DNA of 64,000 bases, taken from contig CANMNN010000005.1 of assembly GCA_947499305.1 (NCBI GenBank), positions 62,001 to 126,000 of the forward strand. The letters are read 5' to 3'. Source of the stretch: an uncultured Arenicella sp. (lineage in GTDB: Bacteria > Pseudomonadota > Gammaproteobacteria > Arenicellales > Arenicellaceae). Position 1 is the first letter of the stretch, and the number at the start of each line of letters is the position of its first letter. Shown here in pieces: positions 36,230 through 45,832 of the stretch. The notes under the pieces are model-generated. The model made no database searches. It saw only the letters and a program-made list of their open reading frames with translations, and was not told the origin of the DNA. A program made the position numbers and the translations under genes.

Positions 36230-38064
36230 GCTGCTTGCTCCTGCTTCTTAGCGCCACCAGTCTGTTCTACTAATATAGGCGCAGGCTCGTTGCCGGCTTT
36301 AGTAACGGTGTATAAAAATTTCTGCATATCCCAAGCGGAGGTCGGACATCGTTCGGCGCACAGGCCGCAATGTAAACAAACGTCTTCGTCTTTTACCATG
36401 ACTCGGCCAGTAGGTAAGTCTGTGGAAACGTAGAGGTCAGTGTCTTTGTTAAGGCTCGGCGCATTAAGTTTGTCTCTTAATGTGTCTTCCTCTTCATTGT
36501 TAATAAAGGTAATGCAATTGGTCGGGCAGATGTCGGTACAGCCGTCGCACTCAATACACTTTGACTCAACGAATACGGTTTGTACGTCGCAGTTTAGGCA
36601 GCGCTCAGCTTCGATGAAGGCCGCATCTAGATCGAAACCAATTTCTGATTCAATTTTGCGGCTTGATAAGGCTTGTTCAACTGGCAGGTGCGCTGACGCT
36701 TGGCGATCGTCGTCGATTACATCGCTATCATAGGCCCATTGATGAATGCCCATTTTAGTGCTGACCAAGTTTGTGCCAGGCGCTGGACGCGCTTCGGTTA
36801 CGGAGCTCCCATTTAGAAATAAATCAATCGAAATGGCTGCTTGATGGCCGTGTGCAACTGCGGTGATGATGTTTTCGGGGCCAAAGGCCGCGTCACCACC
36901 GAAAAAGACTTTTTGGTTGGTCGATTGAAATGATACTTTGTCGACAATCGGCATGTCCCAATCGCCGAACTCAATGCCAACATCGCGTTCAATCCATGGA
37001 AACGCGTTGTCTTGGCCAATTGCCATAATGGCATCGGTGCATTCTACGGTGGCAACTTCACCTGTTTCTTTAATGGTGCGCTTGCCGTTTTCATCGTAGC
37101 TTGATTCGACCACATTGAAGGTCATGGCAACTAGCTTGCCGTTTTCGACAATGAATTCTTTAGGACTGTGATTCGCAAGAATTGGAATGCCTTCAGCGAG
37201 AGTGTCGTCTTTCTCCCATGGCGATGCTTTCATCGCTTCATAGGTGGAGCGAACGGTAACGCTAACCTCATCACCACCAATCCGCTTGGCGGTGCGACAG
37301 CAGTCCATCGCGGTATTTCCCCCGCCGACGATCACTACTTTTTCGCCTATTTTATCGATATGCTCGAAGGCGACATTTTCTAACCAATTAATACCAAGAT
37401 GAATATTGGCATCGGCTTCGTCACGCCCAGGGATTCTTAAATCTTTGGCTTTAGGTGCGCCAGTGCCGACAAATACGGCATCATAGCCTTTGTCGAGAAT
37501 GCCCTTCATGCTTTCAACGCGGGTATTAAAGTGGCGAGTAACTCCCATATCTAATACGTAGTCGACCTCCTGATCGAGTACGGCTTCAGGTAATCGAAAT
37601 GACGGGATTTGGCTGCGCATGAAACCGCCACCTTTAGGGTTCTCGTCATACAAATCAACTTCATACCCCAATGGCATTAGATCGCGAGCGACTGTGAGTG
37701 AGGCCGGCCCAGCACCGATTAGCGCGATTTTCTTGCCGTTCTTCTCAGTCGGAATTACCGGCATTCTCGCGTTAACATTGTCGTCGTCTTTATTGTCGGC
37801 GGCAACGCGTTTTAAGCGGCAAATGGCAACGGGTTCTTCGTCAACTCGGCCGCGTCGGCATGCCGGTTCGCAAGGGCGATCACAGGTTCTGCCCAACACG
37901 CCAGGAAATACATTTGATTCCCAGTTAACCATGTAGGCATCGCTGTAACGACGCTGACCAATTAATCTAATATATTCGGGAACGGGAGTGTGCGCGGGAC
38001 ACGCATATTGGCAATCGACTACTTTATGGAAGTATTCTGGATTGCTGATGTCGGTAGCTTTCAT
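36226..38064 (-). CDS. GltD-like NAD(P)/FAD oxidoreductase fused to a 2[4Fe-4S] ferredoxin domain
   Basis: This 612-residue protein has an N-terminal iron-sulfur domain as in glutamate synthase small chains (CQYACPAHTPVPEY, RTCDRPCEPACRRG). FAD and NAD(P) Rossmann motifs follow (IALIGAGPASLTVARDL near residue 115, VVIVGGGNTAMDCCR near 245). Two ferredoxin-type clusters (CIECDGCTDICPTNCI, CLHCGLCAERCPTSAW) lie at about residues 505-575. First in the operon, it probably links NAD(P)H and the 2-oxoacid oxidoreductase electrons inside one complex. The start is the ATG at 38064. Confidence 0.85.
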   Translation of the reverse strand: MKATDISNPEYFHKVVDCQYACPAHTPVPEYIRLIGQRRYSDAYMVNWESNVFPGVLGRTCDRPCEPACRRGRVDEEPVAICRLKRVAADNKDDDNVNARMPVIPTEKNGKKIALIGAGPASLTVARDLMPLGYEVDLYDENPKGGGFMRSQIPSFRLPEAVLDQEVDYVLDMGVTRHFNTRVESMKGILDKGYDAVFVGTGAPKAKDLRIPGRDEADANIHLGINWLENVAFEHIDKIGEKVVIVGGGNTAMDCCRTAKRIGGDEVSVTVRSTYEAMKASPWEKDDTLAEGIPILANHSPKEFIVENGKLVAMTFNVVESSYDENGKRTIKETGEVATVECTDAIMAIGQDNAFPWIERDVGIEFGDWDMPIVDKVSFQSTNQKVFFGGDAAFGPENIITAVAHGHQAAISIDLFLNGSSVTEARPAPGTNLVSTKMGIHQWAYDSDVIDDDRQASAHLPVEQALSSRKIESEIGFDLDAAFIEAERCLNCDVQTVFVESKCIECDGCTDICPTNCITFINNEEEDTLRDKLNAPSLNKDTDLYVSTDLPTGRVMVKDEDVCLHCGLCAERCPTSAWDMQKFLYTVTKAGNEPAPILVEQTGGAKKQEQAA

Positions 38065-38287
38065 GGAGCTATTATGTCTCAGTTGATCTCAGTTTTTTGT
38101 CGTCATCATAGCGCTGCAAATTGTATGACCAATATGCATAACAAAGCGTTGATTGTCCGATGTTAGCACGCTGTTTTATGGGCGTATAGAAAATTTTTCG
38201 AGGTAATTTTTTAGCCATAATTATTTTCAAGGATTCAATGTTTGAAACCTGCCTCATCCATACCTAATAGCTTCGTATAACGCTAAC

Positions 38288-38815
38288 TTACCACCAGTAT
38301 TTACCCCACATCTGCGGGTTCGCCCAATTGTCTGCGTTTAGCCAATCGGGCGTTTTTTTATAGTCATTTATGTTGTATTTGAATAAACCCAATTCCTTCG
38401 ATTTACCACCAACCTCAATGTGATAACTCGATACGCGGCTCAAAGCAAAACTAAATAGGTCGGTAAGGTGCCAGCTATCTGAATTTGCAGCGCTGCTCAG
38501 CGGCAGGCAAATACAATATTGCGGGCTCAAGACATCACGCAATCTTGAAAGCACTTGCATGCCTTTGTTTTTTTCGATGTGCTCAAATAGATCGACCACA
38601 ATCGCCACATCAAATCGTTGGTCGAGCTCCCAAAGTGATTCTATCTCCAGGCTGGTGATATGTACTAGCTCACAGCTTTGGTTTAATAGTGCCTTTTGTT
38701 GAATATAATTATCGAGAAAGCCGGGCAGGCAATTACCGAGTAATAAGACTCGCTGCGCTTGAGACACATTTACCAGAGTTTCGATGTCGAAGAAGACGTC
38801 GTTTGGGTAGGTCAT
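38288..38815 (-). CDS. Uncharacterised methyltransferase-like protein (DUF6231-like)
   Basis: This 175-residue protein has a class I methyltransferase-like outline: VLLLGNCLPGF in place of motif I, VAIVVDLFEHIEKNKG resembling motif II, then LRDVLSPQYCICLPLS. The glycine-rich SAM loop is weak, so activity is uncertain. The C-terminus is Trp/Asn-rich (DWLNADNWANPQMWGKYWW) and is typical of a gammaproteobacterial family I recall as DUF6231. It is divergent from parC. Function is unknown. Confidence 0.6.
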   Translation of the reverse strand: MTYPNDVFFDIETLVNVSQAQRVLLLGNCLPGFLDNYIQQKALLNQSCELVHITSLEIESLWELDQRFDVAIVVDLFEHIEKNKGMQVLSRLRDVLSPQYCICLPLSSAANSDSWHLTDLFSFALSRVSSYHIEVGGKSKELGLFKYNINDYKKTPDWLNADNWANPQMWGKYWW

Positions 38816-39026
38816 TTGAATTAGAGAAGATTTTCAACTAGATGATTTCTGGGGTCTATTGTAGTCAATTGACGGCAGGCGAGTGTGTTTTTTCTGTTTG
38901 CCCCAGATACGAGCTTATTTTTTGCAAGATAGCTGAATTTAACGTTGCTGAATTTGGTGTCATTAAGTAACCTTGATCATTGATTTTTTAACGCCATTTT
39001 TTGGCTAATTCGGACTAAAGTAATCC

Positions 39027-41294
39027 ATGAACGACCATACTGAGCAGCAATCTCTCGCTGAGTTTGCTGAGCAAGCGTATTTGAATTATTCAATGTACGT
39101 GATTCTCGATCGAGCCCTGCCGTTTGTCGGCGATGGTTTGAAACCTGTGCAGCGGCGCATCGTATATGCTATGTCCGAATTGGGCTTACATAATGCCGCC
39201 AAGTATAAGAAATCGGCTCGTACAGTTGGTGACGTACTAGGTAAATTTCATCCCCATGGCGACAGTGCTTGCTACGAAGCCATGGTATTGATGGCTCAGC
39301 CTTTTAGTTACAGATACCCATTGGTGGACGGTCAAGGGAACTGGGGTTCAACTGACGACCCTAAATCGTTCGCGGCAATGCGTTACACCGAATCACGTTT
39401 AGCGCCCTATGCCCAAAGCTTATTGTCTGAACTAGGCCAGGGTACCAGTGATTGGCAGCCGAATTTCGATGGCACTATGAAGGAGCCTACCAACCTGCCT
39501 GCGAGACTACCGAATATTCTGTTAAATGGTGGTTCTGGCATCGCGGTTGGTATGGCGACCAGCATTCCCTCGCACAACGTTCGAGAAGTAGTCGATGCCT
39601 GCGTGCATCTACTAGAGAACCCCAAAGCCACTGTCGAAGATCTATGTGAATTTGTTCAAGGGCCGGATTTTGCGACCGAAGCTGAAATTATTACTCCAAA
39701 GGCTCAGCTGCTGGATATTTACAATACCGGCAATGGTTCGGTACGCCAGCGCGCGGTATATACGAAAGAAGACGGGAATATTGTTGTTACCGCGCTTCCA
39801 TTTCAAGCATCAGGCTCTAAGGTTCTTGAGCAGATCGCCGCGCAAATGCAGGCCAAGAAGTTGCCAATGGTTAGCGATTTACGTGATGAGTCGGACCAAG
39901 ATAATCCTATTCGTTTAATTATTGTGCCGCGATCAAATCGCGTTGATGTCGATGCGGTAATGGGGCATTTGTTCGCCACCACGGACCTGGAAAAAAGCTA
40001 TGGCGTCAATATGAACATGATCGGCCTTGATGGTCGCCCGCATGTTTATAGTTTGCGCGACACGCTAAAAGAATGGTTGACCTTCCGTATTCAAACGGTG
40101 CGCCGTCGTTTGCAATATCGTTTTGATAAAGTTGTAGATCGTCTTCATATATTAGAAGGCTATTTGGCTGCTTTTCTAAATATCGATGAAGTGATTGCCA
40201 TTATCCGCGCTGAAGATAAGCCAAAGCCAGTATTAATGGAGCGTTTTGATATTTCTGAGCGTCAGGCTGAAGCGATTCTTGAGTTGAAATTACGCCACTT
40301 GGCGAAGCTCGAAGAAATGAAGATTCGCGGTGAGCAGGAAGAGCTAGAAAAAGAGCGCGAGCGCCTAGAGTTATTGTTGAGTTCTGATGCCCGCTTGAAA
40401 ACCCTGGTAAAAAAAGAGTTGCAGGCCGATGCTGAGGATTTTGGCGACGCTAGACGTTCGCCAATTGTTGAACGTTCGGCCGCCAAAGCAATTGATCAGA
40501 GCGAGCTTGTACCTAGTGAGTCGATCACGGCGGTTATTTCAACTCAAGGCTGGGTTCGCGCGGCTAAAGGGCATGAAATCAATCCAAGAGAGCTCAATTA
40601 CAAGTCGGGAGATGGATATTTAAGTTCAGCGCGAGGTAAGTCGAATCAAATGTTGGTGGCCTTAGATTCGACTGGACGTACATACGCCGTGCCATCTCAC
40701 AAGTTGCCTTCTGCGCGCGGTCAGGGTGAGCCTTTAACCAGTAGTGTAACGCCGCCGAGCGGCGCGAGCTTTAAAGCCGTGGTTATGGGGCCTGATAAAG
40801 ATCAATATGTCATGCTCAGTGATGCGGGTTACGGCTTCTTGTGTTCAGTTGAAAACATGTTGACTAAAAACAAGAAAGGTAAGGCGACACTGAGCGTGCC
40901 TAAAGGCGCAGAAGCTCTGGCTCCGCTACAAATCAACAGTCTTGAACAAGACTATTTAGCGGTTGTGACAACGGCTGGTTATTTGACTATTTACCCAGTG
41001 ACTGAGTTGCCAGAGTTAGCCAAAGGTAAAGGTGTTAAACTCATCAATGTGCCGAGTAAGCTTTTGGCTGATCGCGCTGAGTATGTTCTAGGAGCCACTA
41101 CCTTTAAAAAAGGGCAGCATGTTTTGGTCCATGCCGGTAAGCGTTACTTGCGCTTGAAAGGCCAAGATTTAGATCATTACATGGGCGAGCGCGGCAAGCG
41201 CGGGCGTAAGCTACCGAAAGGCTTTCAGGCGGTAAAAGCAATTACTACTGAAAAAGCGTCGGCGACCCAGGAAGATATTTTAATTGATAGCTAA
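39027..41294 (+). CDS. parC: ParC, topoisomerase IV subunit A
   Basis: ParC cuts and rejoins DNA to decatenate daughter chromosomes, together with ParE. The 755-residue protein equals the family length. The quinolone-resistance region reads [12 protein letters not shown], with serine at the position of E. coli Ser80. The catalytic tyrosine is in [14 protein letters not shown]. The coiled-coil tower, with many Glu/Arg/Leu, lies around residues 400-450, and the C-terminal domain has degenerate beta-pinwheel blades. parE is not in the window. Confidence 0.96.
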   Translation: MNDHTEQQSLAEFAEQAYLNYSMYVILDRALPFVGDGLKPVQRRIVYAMSELGLHNAAKYKKSARTVGDVLGKFHPHGDSACYEAMVLMAQPFSYRYPLVDGQGNWGSTDDPKSFAAMRYTESRLAPYAQSLLSELGQGTSDWQPNFDGTMKEPTNLPARLPNILLNGGSGIAVGMATSIPSHNVREVVDACVHLLENPKATVEDLCEFVQGPDFATEAEIITPKAQLLDIYNTGNGSVRQRAVYTKEDGNIVVTALPFQASGSKVLEQIAAQMQAKKLPMVSDLRDESDQDNPIRLIIVPRSNRVDVDAVMGHLFATTDLEKSYGVNMNMIGLDGRPHVYSLRDTLKEWLTFRIQTVRRRLQYRFDKVVDRLHILEGYLAAFLNIDEVIAIIRAEDKPKPVLMERFDISERQAEAILELKLRHLAKLEEMKIRGEQEELEKERERLELLLSSDARLKTLVKKELQADAEDFGDARRSPIVERSAAKAIDQSELVPSESITAVISTQGWVRAAKGHEINPRELNYKSGDGYLSSARGKSNQMLVALDSTGRTYAVPSHKLPSARGQGEPLTSSVTPPSGASFKAVVMGPDKDQYVMLSDAGYGFLCSVENMLTKNKKGKATLSVPKGAEALAPLQINSLEQDYLAVVTTAGYLTIYPVTELPELAKGKGVKLINVPSKLLADRAEYVLGATTFKKGQHVLVHAGKRYLRLKGQDLDHYMGERGKRGRKLPKGFQAVKAITTEKASATQEDILIDS

Positions 41295-41341
41295 GCCGCT
41301 ATCCCGGTTTTAATAATAGTCTTAACAATAGAGATTCTAGA

Positions 41342-42274
41342 ATGAACAAGCTTCAACAACTCCGTGATATGACTGTCGTCGTTGCCGATACTGGCGACCT
41401 TTCAGCTATTGCAAAATACACTCCACAAGATGCGACAACTAATCCTTCATTACTCTTGAAAGTGGCTCAAGATGCGGACTATGCCGAGATCATTGATCGC
41501 GCCGTGGCGAAAGCTAATGGCGACTTGAGTGATGCCGTTGATAACTTTGGCGTTGATATCGGTTGTGAGATTTTAAAGATCATCCCCGGCCGCGTATCAA
41601 CCGAAGTTGATGCGCGCTTATCGTTTGATACAAAGGCTACTGTAGATAAAGCCAAAAAACTGATTGCTCTTTATAAGGAGCGTGGTGTTGAGAAAGATCG
41701 AATTCTTATTAAAATTGCTTCTACGTGGGAAGGCATCAAGGCGGCTGAGCAATTAGAGAAAGAAGGCATTAACTGTAATCTGACTTTGCTCTTCAGCTTT
41801 GCCCAAGCGGTTGCTTGCGCCGAGGCTGGTGTGTTTTTGATTTCACCATTCGTTGGTCGAATTATGGACTGGTATAAGGCCAATGGAGGCCAGGAGAGCT
41901 ATGAGCCCATGGAAGACCCTGGCGTGATCTCTGTAACTCGAATATATAACTATTATAAGCAGCACGGCTACAGCACCATTGTGATGGGAGCGAGTTTCCG
42001 TAACACTGGCGAAATTGAAGCCTTAGCGGGTTGTGATTATTTAACCATTGGTCCGAACTACCTAGAAGAGTTAGGCAATGACGAAGGCGTTCTAATTCAA
42101 CACTTATCGCCTGAGAGCACCGGCGCTGCGCAAGCTAAAATGTCGCTAGATGAAAAGGCCTTCCGTTGGATGCAAAATGAAGATGCGATGGCGACCGAAA
42201 AGCTTGCCCAAGGGATTAGAGCTTTCGCGGTGGATCAGGTTAAATTGGAAGATCTAATCGCTCCCAAACTTTAG
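41342..42274 (+). CDS. tal: Transaldolase (TalB type)
   Basis: Transaldolase of the pentose phosphate pathway moves a dihydroxyacetone unit from sedoheptulose 7-phosphate to glyceraldehyde 3-phosphate. The 310-residue protein begins [16 protein letters not shown], has [12 protein letters not shown], the Schiff-base lysine in [17 protein letters not shown] near residue 127 and [12 protein letters not shown]. Length is close to E. coli TalB (317). It follows parC by 47 bases and may be cotranscribed. Confidence 0.95.
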   Translation: MNKLQQLRDMTVVVADTGDLSAIAKYTPQDATTNPSLLLKVAQDADYAEIIDRAVAKANGDLSDAVDNFGVDIGCEILKIIPGRVSTEVDARLSFDTKATVDKAKKLIALYKERGVEKDRILIKIASTWEGIKAAEQLEKEGINCNLTLLFSFAQAVACAEAGVFLISPFVGRIMDWYKANGGQESYEPMEDPGVISVTRIYNYYKQHGYSTIVMGASFRNTGEIEALAGCDYLTIGPNYLEELGNDEGVLIQHLSPESTGAAQAKMSLDEKAFRWMQNEDAMATEKLAQGIRAFAVDQVKLEDLIAPKL

Positions 42275-42794
42275 GTGCCTGAGACGCTAAATCTATGCTC
42301 AATAGTGCCTTTAATGTATATAAACTTACTAGGCACTATTGAGTGATTGTCAGGTATCTAAAAACCTGAGCTAAGGAAAGCTTCATTTTTCTAAATTCAG
42401 CCGAAAGCCTCTAATTTCAGATAGAGCTATATCGCCCGCAATTAATTCGGATTTAGAATAAAAATAGAGCGATATGTACTCAAAAATATCATCCTCATGA
42501 AATTACTTGTTTTGAAACACTGTTTTTCGCCGGAAATAGACAGAAGTTAACGAAATTGTCGCTATAAGTTGAGTTAATCTCTTGCTTAAGCTAAGTTTAA
42601 TGTGGCCTAACTTAACAGTCTTGTTGGAAATACTTGTTGAACTTGCTTGGATGCACTGTTTGACAATGATTTCCCGATCACTGTTTTGCTAGTCTGACTC
42701 GTTCATTCTACTCATTATTGCCCCACGAAATAGAGAGTTTTTATCTGAACCAGTTCATTTAAAAATATAAAACTTTACAATTAGGAGATCGATC
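42275..42794 (+). other. 520-base region before the TonB receptor gene
   Basis: It holds the 13-bp hairpin after tal and a smaller pair TCAGGT/ACCTGA near 42350-42370. The rest is an AT-rich leader ending in TAGGAG, 7 bases before the TTG start of the receptor gene. No open frame of convincing coding character is seen. The receptor promoter must lie here, but I cannot place it or recognise a Fur or other operator. Confidence 0.5.
42298..42343. terminator. 13-bp perfect hairpin after tal
   Basis: CTCAATAGTGCCT (42298-42310) and AGGCACTATTGAG (42331-42343) are exact inverse complements separated by 20 bases. It is 24 bases after the tal stop. There is no T run, so it may be a processing or Rho-linked structure, or a protein site, rather than a classic terminator. 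Confidence 0.45.
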
Positions 42795-45590
42795 TTGAAG
42801 AAAACTAAATTAGTTAACTCTATTGCCTTAGCTGTTGGAGCCAGCTTAGCCGCTAGTTCAGCGCATGCACAACTAGAGGAAATTGTGGTTACGGCGACTA
42901 AGCGTGCTGAAAGTGCGCAAGACATTCCAGTTGCGATTCAGGCAATTGGTGCTGATGCTCTTGATGAGCTGGGAGTTACGACCTTTGACGAATATGTAAA
43001 ATATCTTCCCAACGTAACTCAGCAGGGTCGTGGCCCTGGTCGTAGCGAAATCTATATTCGTGGTGTTGCCAGTGAGCAATCGAACAACACTGTATCGTCG
43101 GTTCAAGGCTCTGCACCAACAGTGGCTGTTTACCTTGACGAGCAACCTGCCTCATTTGGCGGTCGTAATCTTGATATTTATGCCGCTGACTTACAGCGCG
43201 TGGAAGTGCTGCCTGGCCCTCAAGGAACACTTTTCGGAGCAAGTTCACAAGCAGGCACAGTGCGTTTAATTACTAACAAGCCTTCGACCGAAGACTTTGA
43301 TGCTGGCATCAAAGCCGGTTACAGCACTACATCAGGTGGTGATCCGAGCACGAATTTAGAGGCATCGATTAATGTGCCACTCTCTGACAAATTGGCTGTA
43401 AGAGCCGTCGTTTATTCGGATACGCAAGGCGGTTGGATTGATAACGCGCCAGCGACCTTAGGAACAAACGATGCCGAATCGGTACGTGTTTTTAATCGTA
43501 ACCAAGCCTTCGCCGGTGTTTCTGCCAATGCAATTGTAACTGACACAAGCAATGGTGGCTTAGTCGAAGAGAACTGGAATGACGCTCAATACACCGGCGC
43601 TCGATTAGGTATTTCTTACAACATCAACGACGACTGGAGCGTATTGCTTCAGCACACTAGTCAAGATCTTGAAACCGAAGGTTCATTTGAATATCTCGCC
43701 GCAGGCGGTAACACCGATGAATCTCAATCGTTTTCGCCTGAGCGAAATGTTGATAACTTTGGTTTGACTTCATGGACTGTCAAAGGCCGTGTTGGCGCGT
43801 TAGATGTAATCTACGCAGGTGGTTTTTTAGATCGTGATGTGAACTCACTTCTTGATTACACTTTGTATAGCTTTACTGGCGGTTATCAAAACTACTATAT
43901 CTCCACCAATGGCAGAGCAGGTTCGCAGGATACGATCTTTGACCTTCGTAAGCAGTACTTAGACACAACAAAGAGCCAACGTACAACTCACGAGCTGCGC
44001 TTTCAAGGTGAGGTGGGTGATAGATTTAATTTTACTGTTGGCGGATTCTTCGATGACGTTGAAACAAATTCTGAAGGTCAGTTCCAATACTTTGGCGCGA
44101 TTGGCGCGGGTTTTAACCCAGCGACTCGCCCAGCTGGGCTGGCAGATGGTATCGGCAATGCTAATGCACGTCTAGCACCGACAGTTTTCGTAAATGACTT
44201 TACGCGCGACGAAGAGCAAGTCGCTATTTTCACTGACTTTACTTTCGAGGTGTCTGACACTATTAGCCTGAGCGCTGGTGCACGTTATTACGATCTAGAC
44301 TTTGGTCTTCGTGGTGCAACGGGTGGCCAGTTTGGCGGTTGTCAAAATATTGGAGGTGACGTTAGTGGTTTGCCGTTAATTGGCCCTGGCCAGTTGCCCA
44401 GTGGCGCTTCTGCCATTGTTAGACCTGACGGCACTCTAGGTTGCACGGGTGGTTCAGGTAATAACGTAACAGCTCGACTTCAAGCGCTGGGCGGCCAAAC
44501 GGCCGATTCAATTGCACAATTCTTCGGCGCGGGTGGTGCGGCTGCGCTACTTGCTGACGTCGCTGCGGGTACCTTGAGTATCGATGCGCTGGATGGAAGT
44601 GGTACATCAAATCAGTCTGATACATTGTTCCGATTCACCGCCGACTGGAAAGCGAGCGACAGCGTTTTGGTTTTCGCTACTGTATCTGAAGGTTTCCGAC
44701 CACAAACGGTTAACCGTAATGCGGGTTCAGCCGCTTCAAATCAGAGTGGCCCTTTCCAAGGCTTCCGTGTACCAGCGGTGGTTGAGACGGACGAGCTAAC
44801 TAACTTTGAAGTTGGTATTAAAGGTGATTTCTTGGGCGATCGCTTGCGTTTGAACGCAACGTATTTCAACTCTGAAATCGACAACCTTCAAGCGACTCGT
44901 TTTGATCCTGCGAATATCGGTATTTTAGTATTCCTCGAGAACGTAGGCGATGCCGAAGTGCAAGGTATCGATGCGGACTTCACCTGGGTTCCAACCGATA
45001 ACTTAACCATTCAAGGTGCGGTTTCATTTGTTGATTCTGAGATCACGCGCTTAAACGGCGCACTAGAGGGTATTGCAGCGCCAGTTGGCAGCGAGCTACC
45101 GTTTACCGCTGATTTCTCGTTTAATGTACGCGGTCGATATGACTTCGAACTGAGTAATTTTGGTGCTGACGCATTTGTTCAGGCAGGTGTGGTTTACACT
45201 GGTGATAGCTTCGCAAACATCACGGCAGATGCTAACTTCATTGAAGACCAAACTCGCCGCATTTATGGGCGAGGTTCTGGTCTCCAAATTCAGCAATTAG
45301 CAGGCACTTTTGGATCGTCACCACAAGCAACTGCAATCCCTGGATCTTTCGGCACCGTTGATACCGCGGCAGGTGAGTTCTTCGGAGCAGGTCGTTATAT
45401 TCAAGACTCCTATACGCTGTTTAATATGTCAGCAGGCGTCAAGAAAGATAATTGGGGTGCAGAGTTGTTTATCAATAACGTGTTTGATGAAGACGGTATC
45501 GTTAACATCAACACCTTTGATGGTACTCCGAAAGTTTCAGTGACGCGTCCGCGTACCATTGGTGTTCGGTTCCACTGGGATTACAACTAA
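42795..45590 (+). CDS. TonB-dependent outer-membrane receptor
   Basis: This 931-residue protein starts at an unusual TTG, supported by TAGGAG seven bases upstream and by a signal peptide that begins exactly there (KKTKLVNSIALAVGASLAASSAHAQ). The TonB box region EEIVVTATKR is followed by a plug domain with PNVTQQGRGPGRSEIYIRGV and a 22-strand barrel with the C-terminal GVRFHWDYN. It belongs to the broad CirA/FecA-like group common in marine gammaproteobacteria for glycans, siderophores or other large ligands. A TPR-sulfotransferase gene follows. The ligand is unknown. Confidence 0.92.
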   Translation: MKKTKLVNSIALAVGASLAASSAHAQLEEIVVTATKRAESAQDIPVAIQAIGADALDELGVTTFDEYVKYLPNVTQQGRGPGRSEIYIRGVASEQSNNTVSSVQGSAPTVAVYLDEQPASFGGRNLDIYAADLQRVEVLPGPQGTLFGASSQAGTVRLITNKPSTEDFDAGIKAGYSTTSGGDPSTNLEASINVPLSDKLAVRAVVYSDTQGGWIDNAPATLGTNDAESVRVFNRNQAFAGVSANAIVTDTSNGGLVEENWNDAQYTGARLGISYNINDDWSVLLQHTSQDLETEGSFEYLAAGGNTDESQSFSPERNVDNFGLTSWTVKGRVGALDVIYAGGFLDRDVNSLLDYTLYSFTGGYQNYYISTNGRAGSQDTIFDLRKQYLDTTKSQRTTHELRFQGEVGDRFNFTVGGFFDDVETNSEGQFQYFGAIGAGFNPATRPAGLADGIGNANARLAPTVFVNDFTRDEEQVAIFTDFTFEVSDTISLSAGARYYDLDFGLRGATGGQFGGCQNIGGDVSGLPLIGPGQLPSGASAIVRPDGTLGCTGGSGNNVTARLQALGGQTADSIAQFFGAGGAAALLADVAAGTLSIDALDGSGTSNQSDTLFRFTADWKASDSVLVFATVSEGFRPQTVNRNAGSAASNQSGPFQGFRVPAVVETDELTNFEVGIKGDFLGDRLRLNATYFNSEIDNLQATRFDPANIGILVFLENVGDAEVQGIDADFTWVPTDNLTIQGAVSFVDSEITRLNGALEGIAAPVGSELPFTADFSFNVRGRYDFELSNFGADAFVQAGVVYTGDSFANITADANFIEDQTRRIYGRGSGLQIQQLAGTFGSSPQATAIPGSFGTVDTAAGEFFGAGRYIQDSYTLFNMSAGVKKDNWGAELFINNVFDEDGIVNINTFDGTPKVSVTRPRTIGVRFHWDYN

Positions 45591-45620
45591 AGTTTTTTAC
45601 AACTAAGTTGTAGCTCTTAT

Positions 45621-45650
45621 GTTGAGAAGCAGTATTTCGTGCTTCTCAAC
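45621..45650. other. 11-bp hairpin after the TonB receptor gene
   Basis: GTTGAGAAGCA (45621-45631) and TGCTTCTCAAC (45640-45650) pair perfectly with an 8-base loop. It precedes the true terminator by 18 bases and may stabilise the receptor mRNA 3' end. Confidence 0.6.
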
Positions 45651-45668
45651 TAGGAAATGCTACTGATT

Positions 45669-45698
45669 AAAAGGCTGGCCTTCGGGTTGGCCTTTTTT
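45669..45698 (+). terminator. Rho-independent terminator of the TonB receptor gene
   Basis: AAAAGGCTGGCC, loop TTCG and GGTTGGCCTTTT form a 12-bp stem with three G-T pairs, followed by more T on the plus strand. It separates the receptor from the downstream TPR-sulfotransferase gene. Confidence 0.9.
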
Positions 45699-45832
45699 AA
45701 TTCTTTCGACCCTCAGCAGCGCATAGCTTGCATTGCCGCGATAACCGCCATTTTGCCTTTGTTATAGAGTGGTTTTTGTTAGTATGTCTTTATAAATCTT
45801 TTGTTTTCATAAGCTTTCCTAGAAAAAATAAT

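Noticed and set aside
45728-45832. Upstream extension of the TPR-sulfotransferase frame, with a hydrophobic stretch resembling a signal anchor
   Set aside because: It contains no good ribosome site and is not shared by the family. ATG 45833 follows AGAAAAAATA and leads straight into the TPR region.
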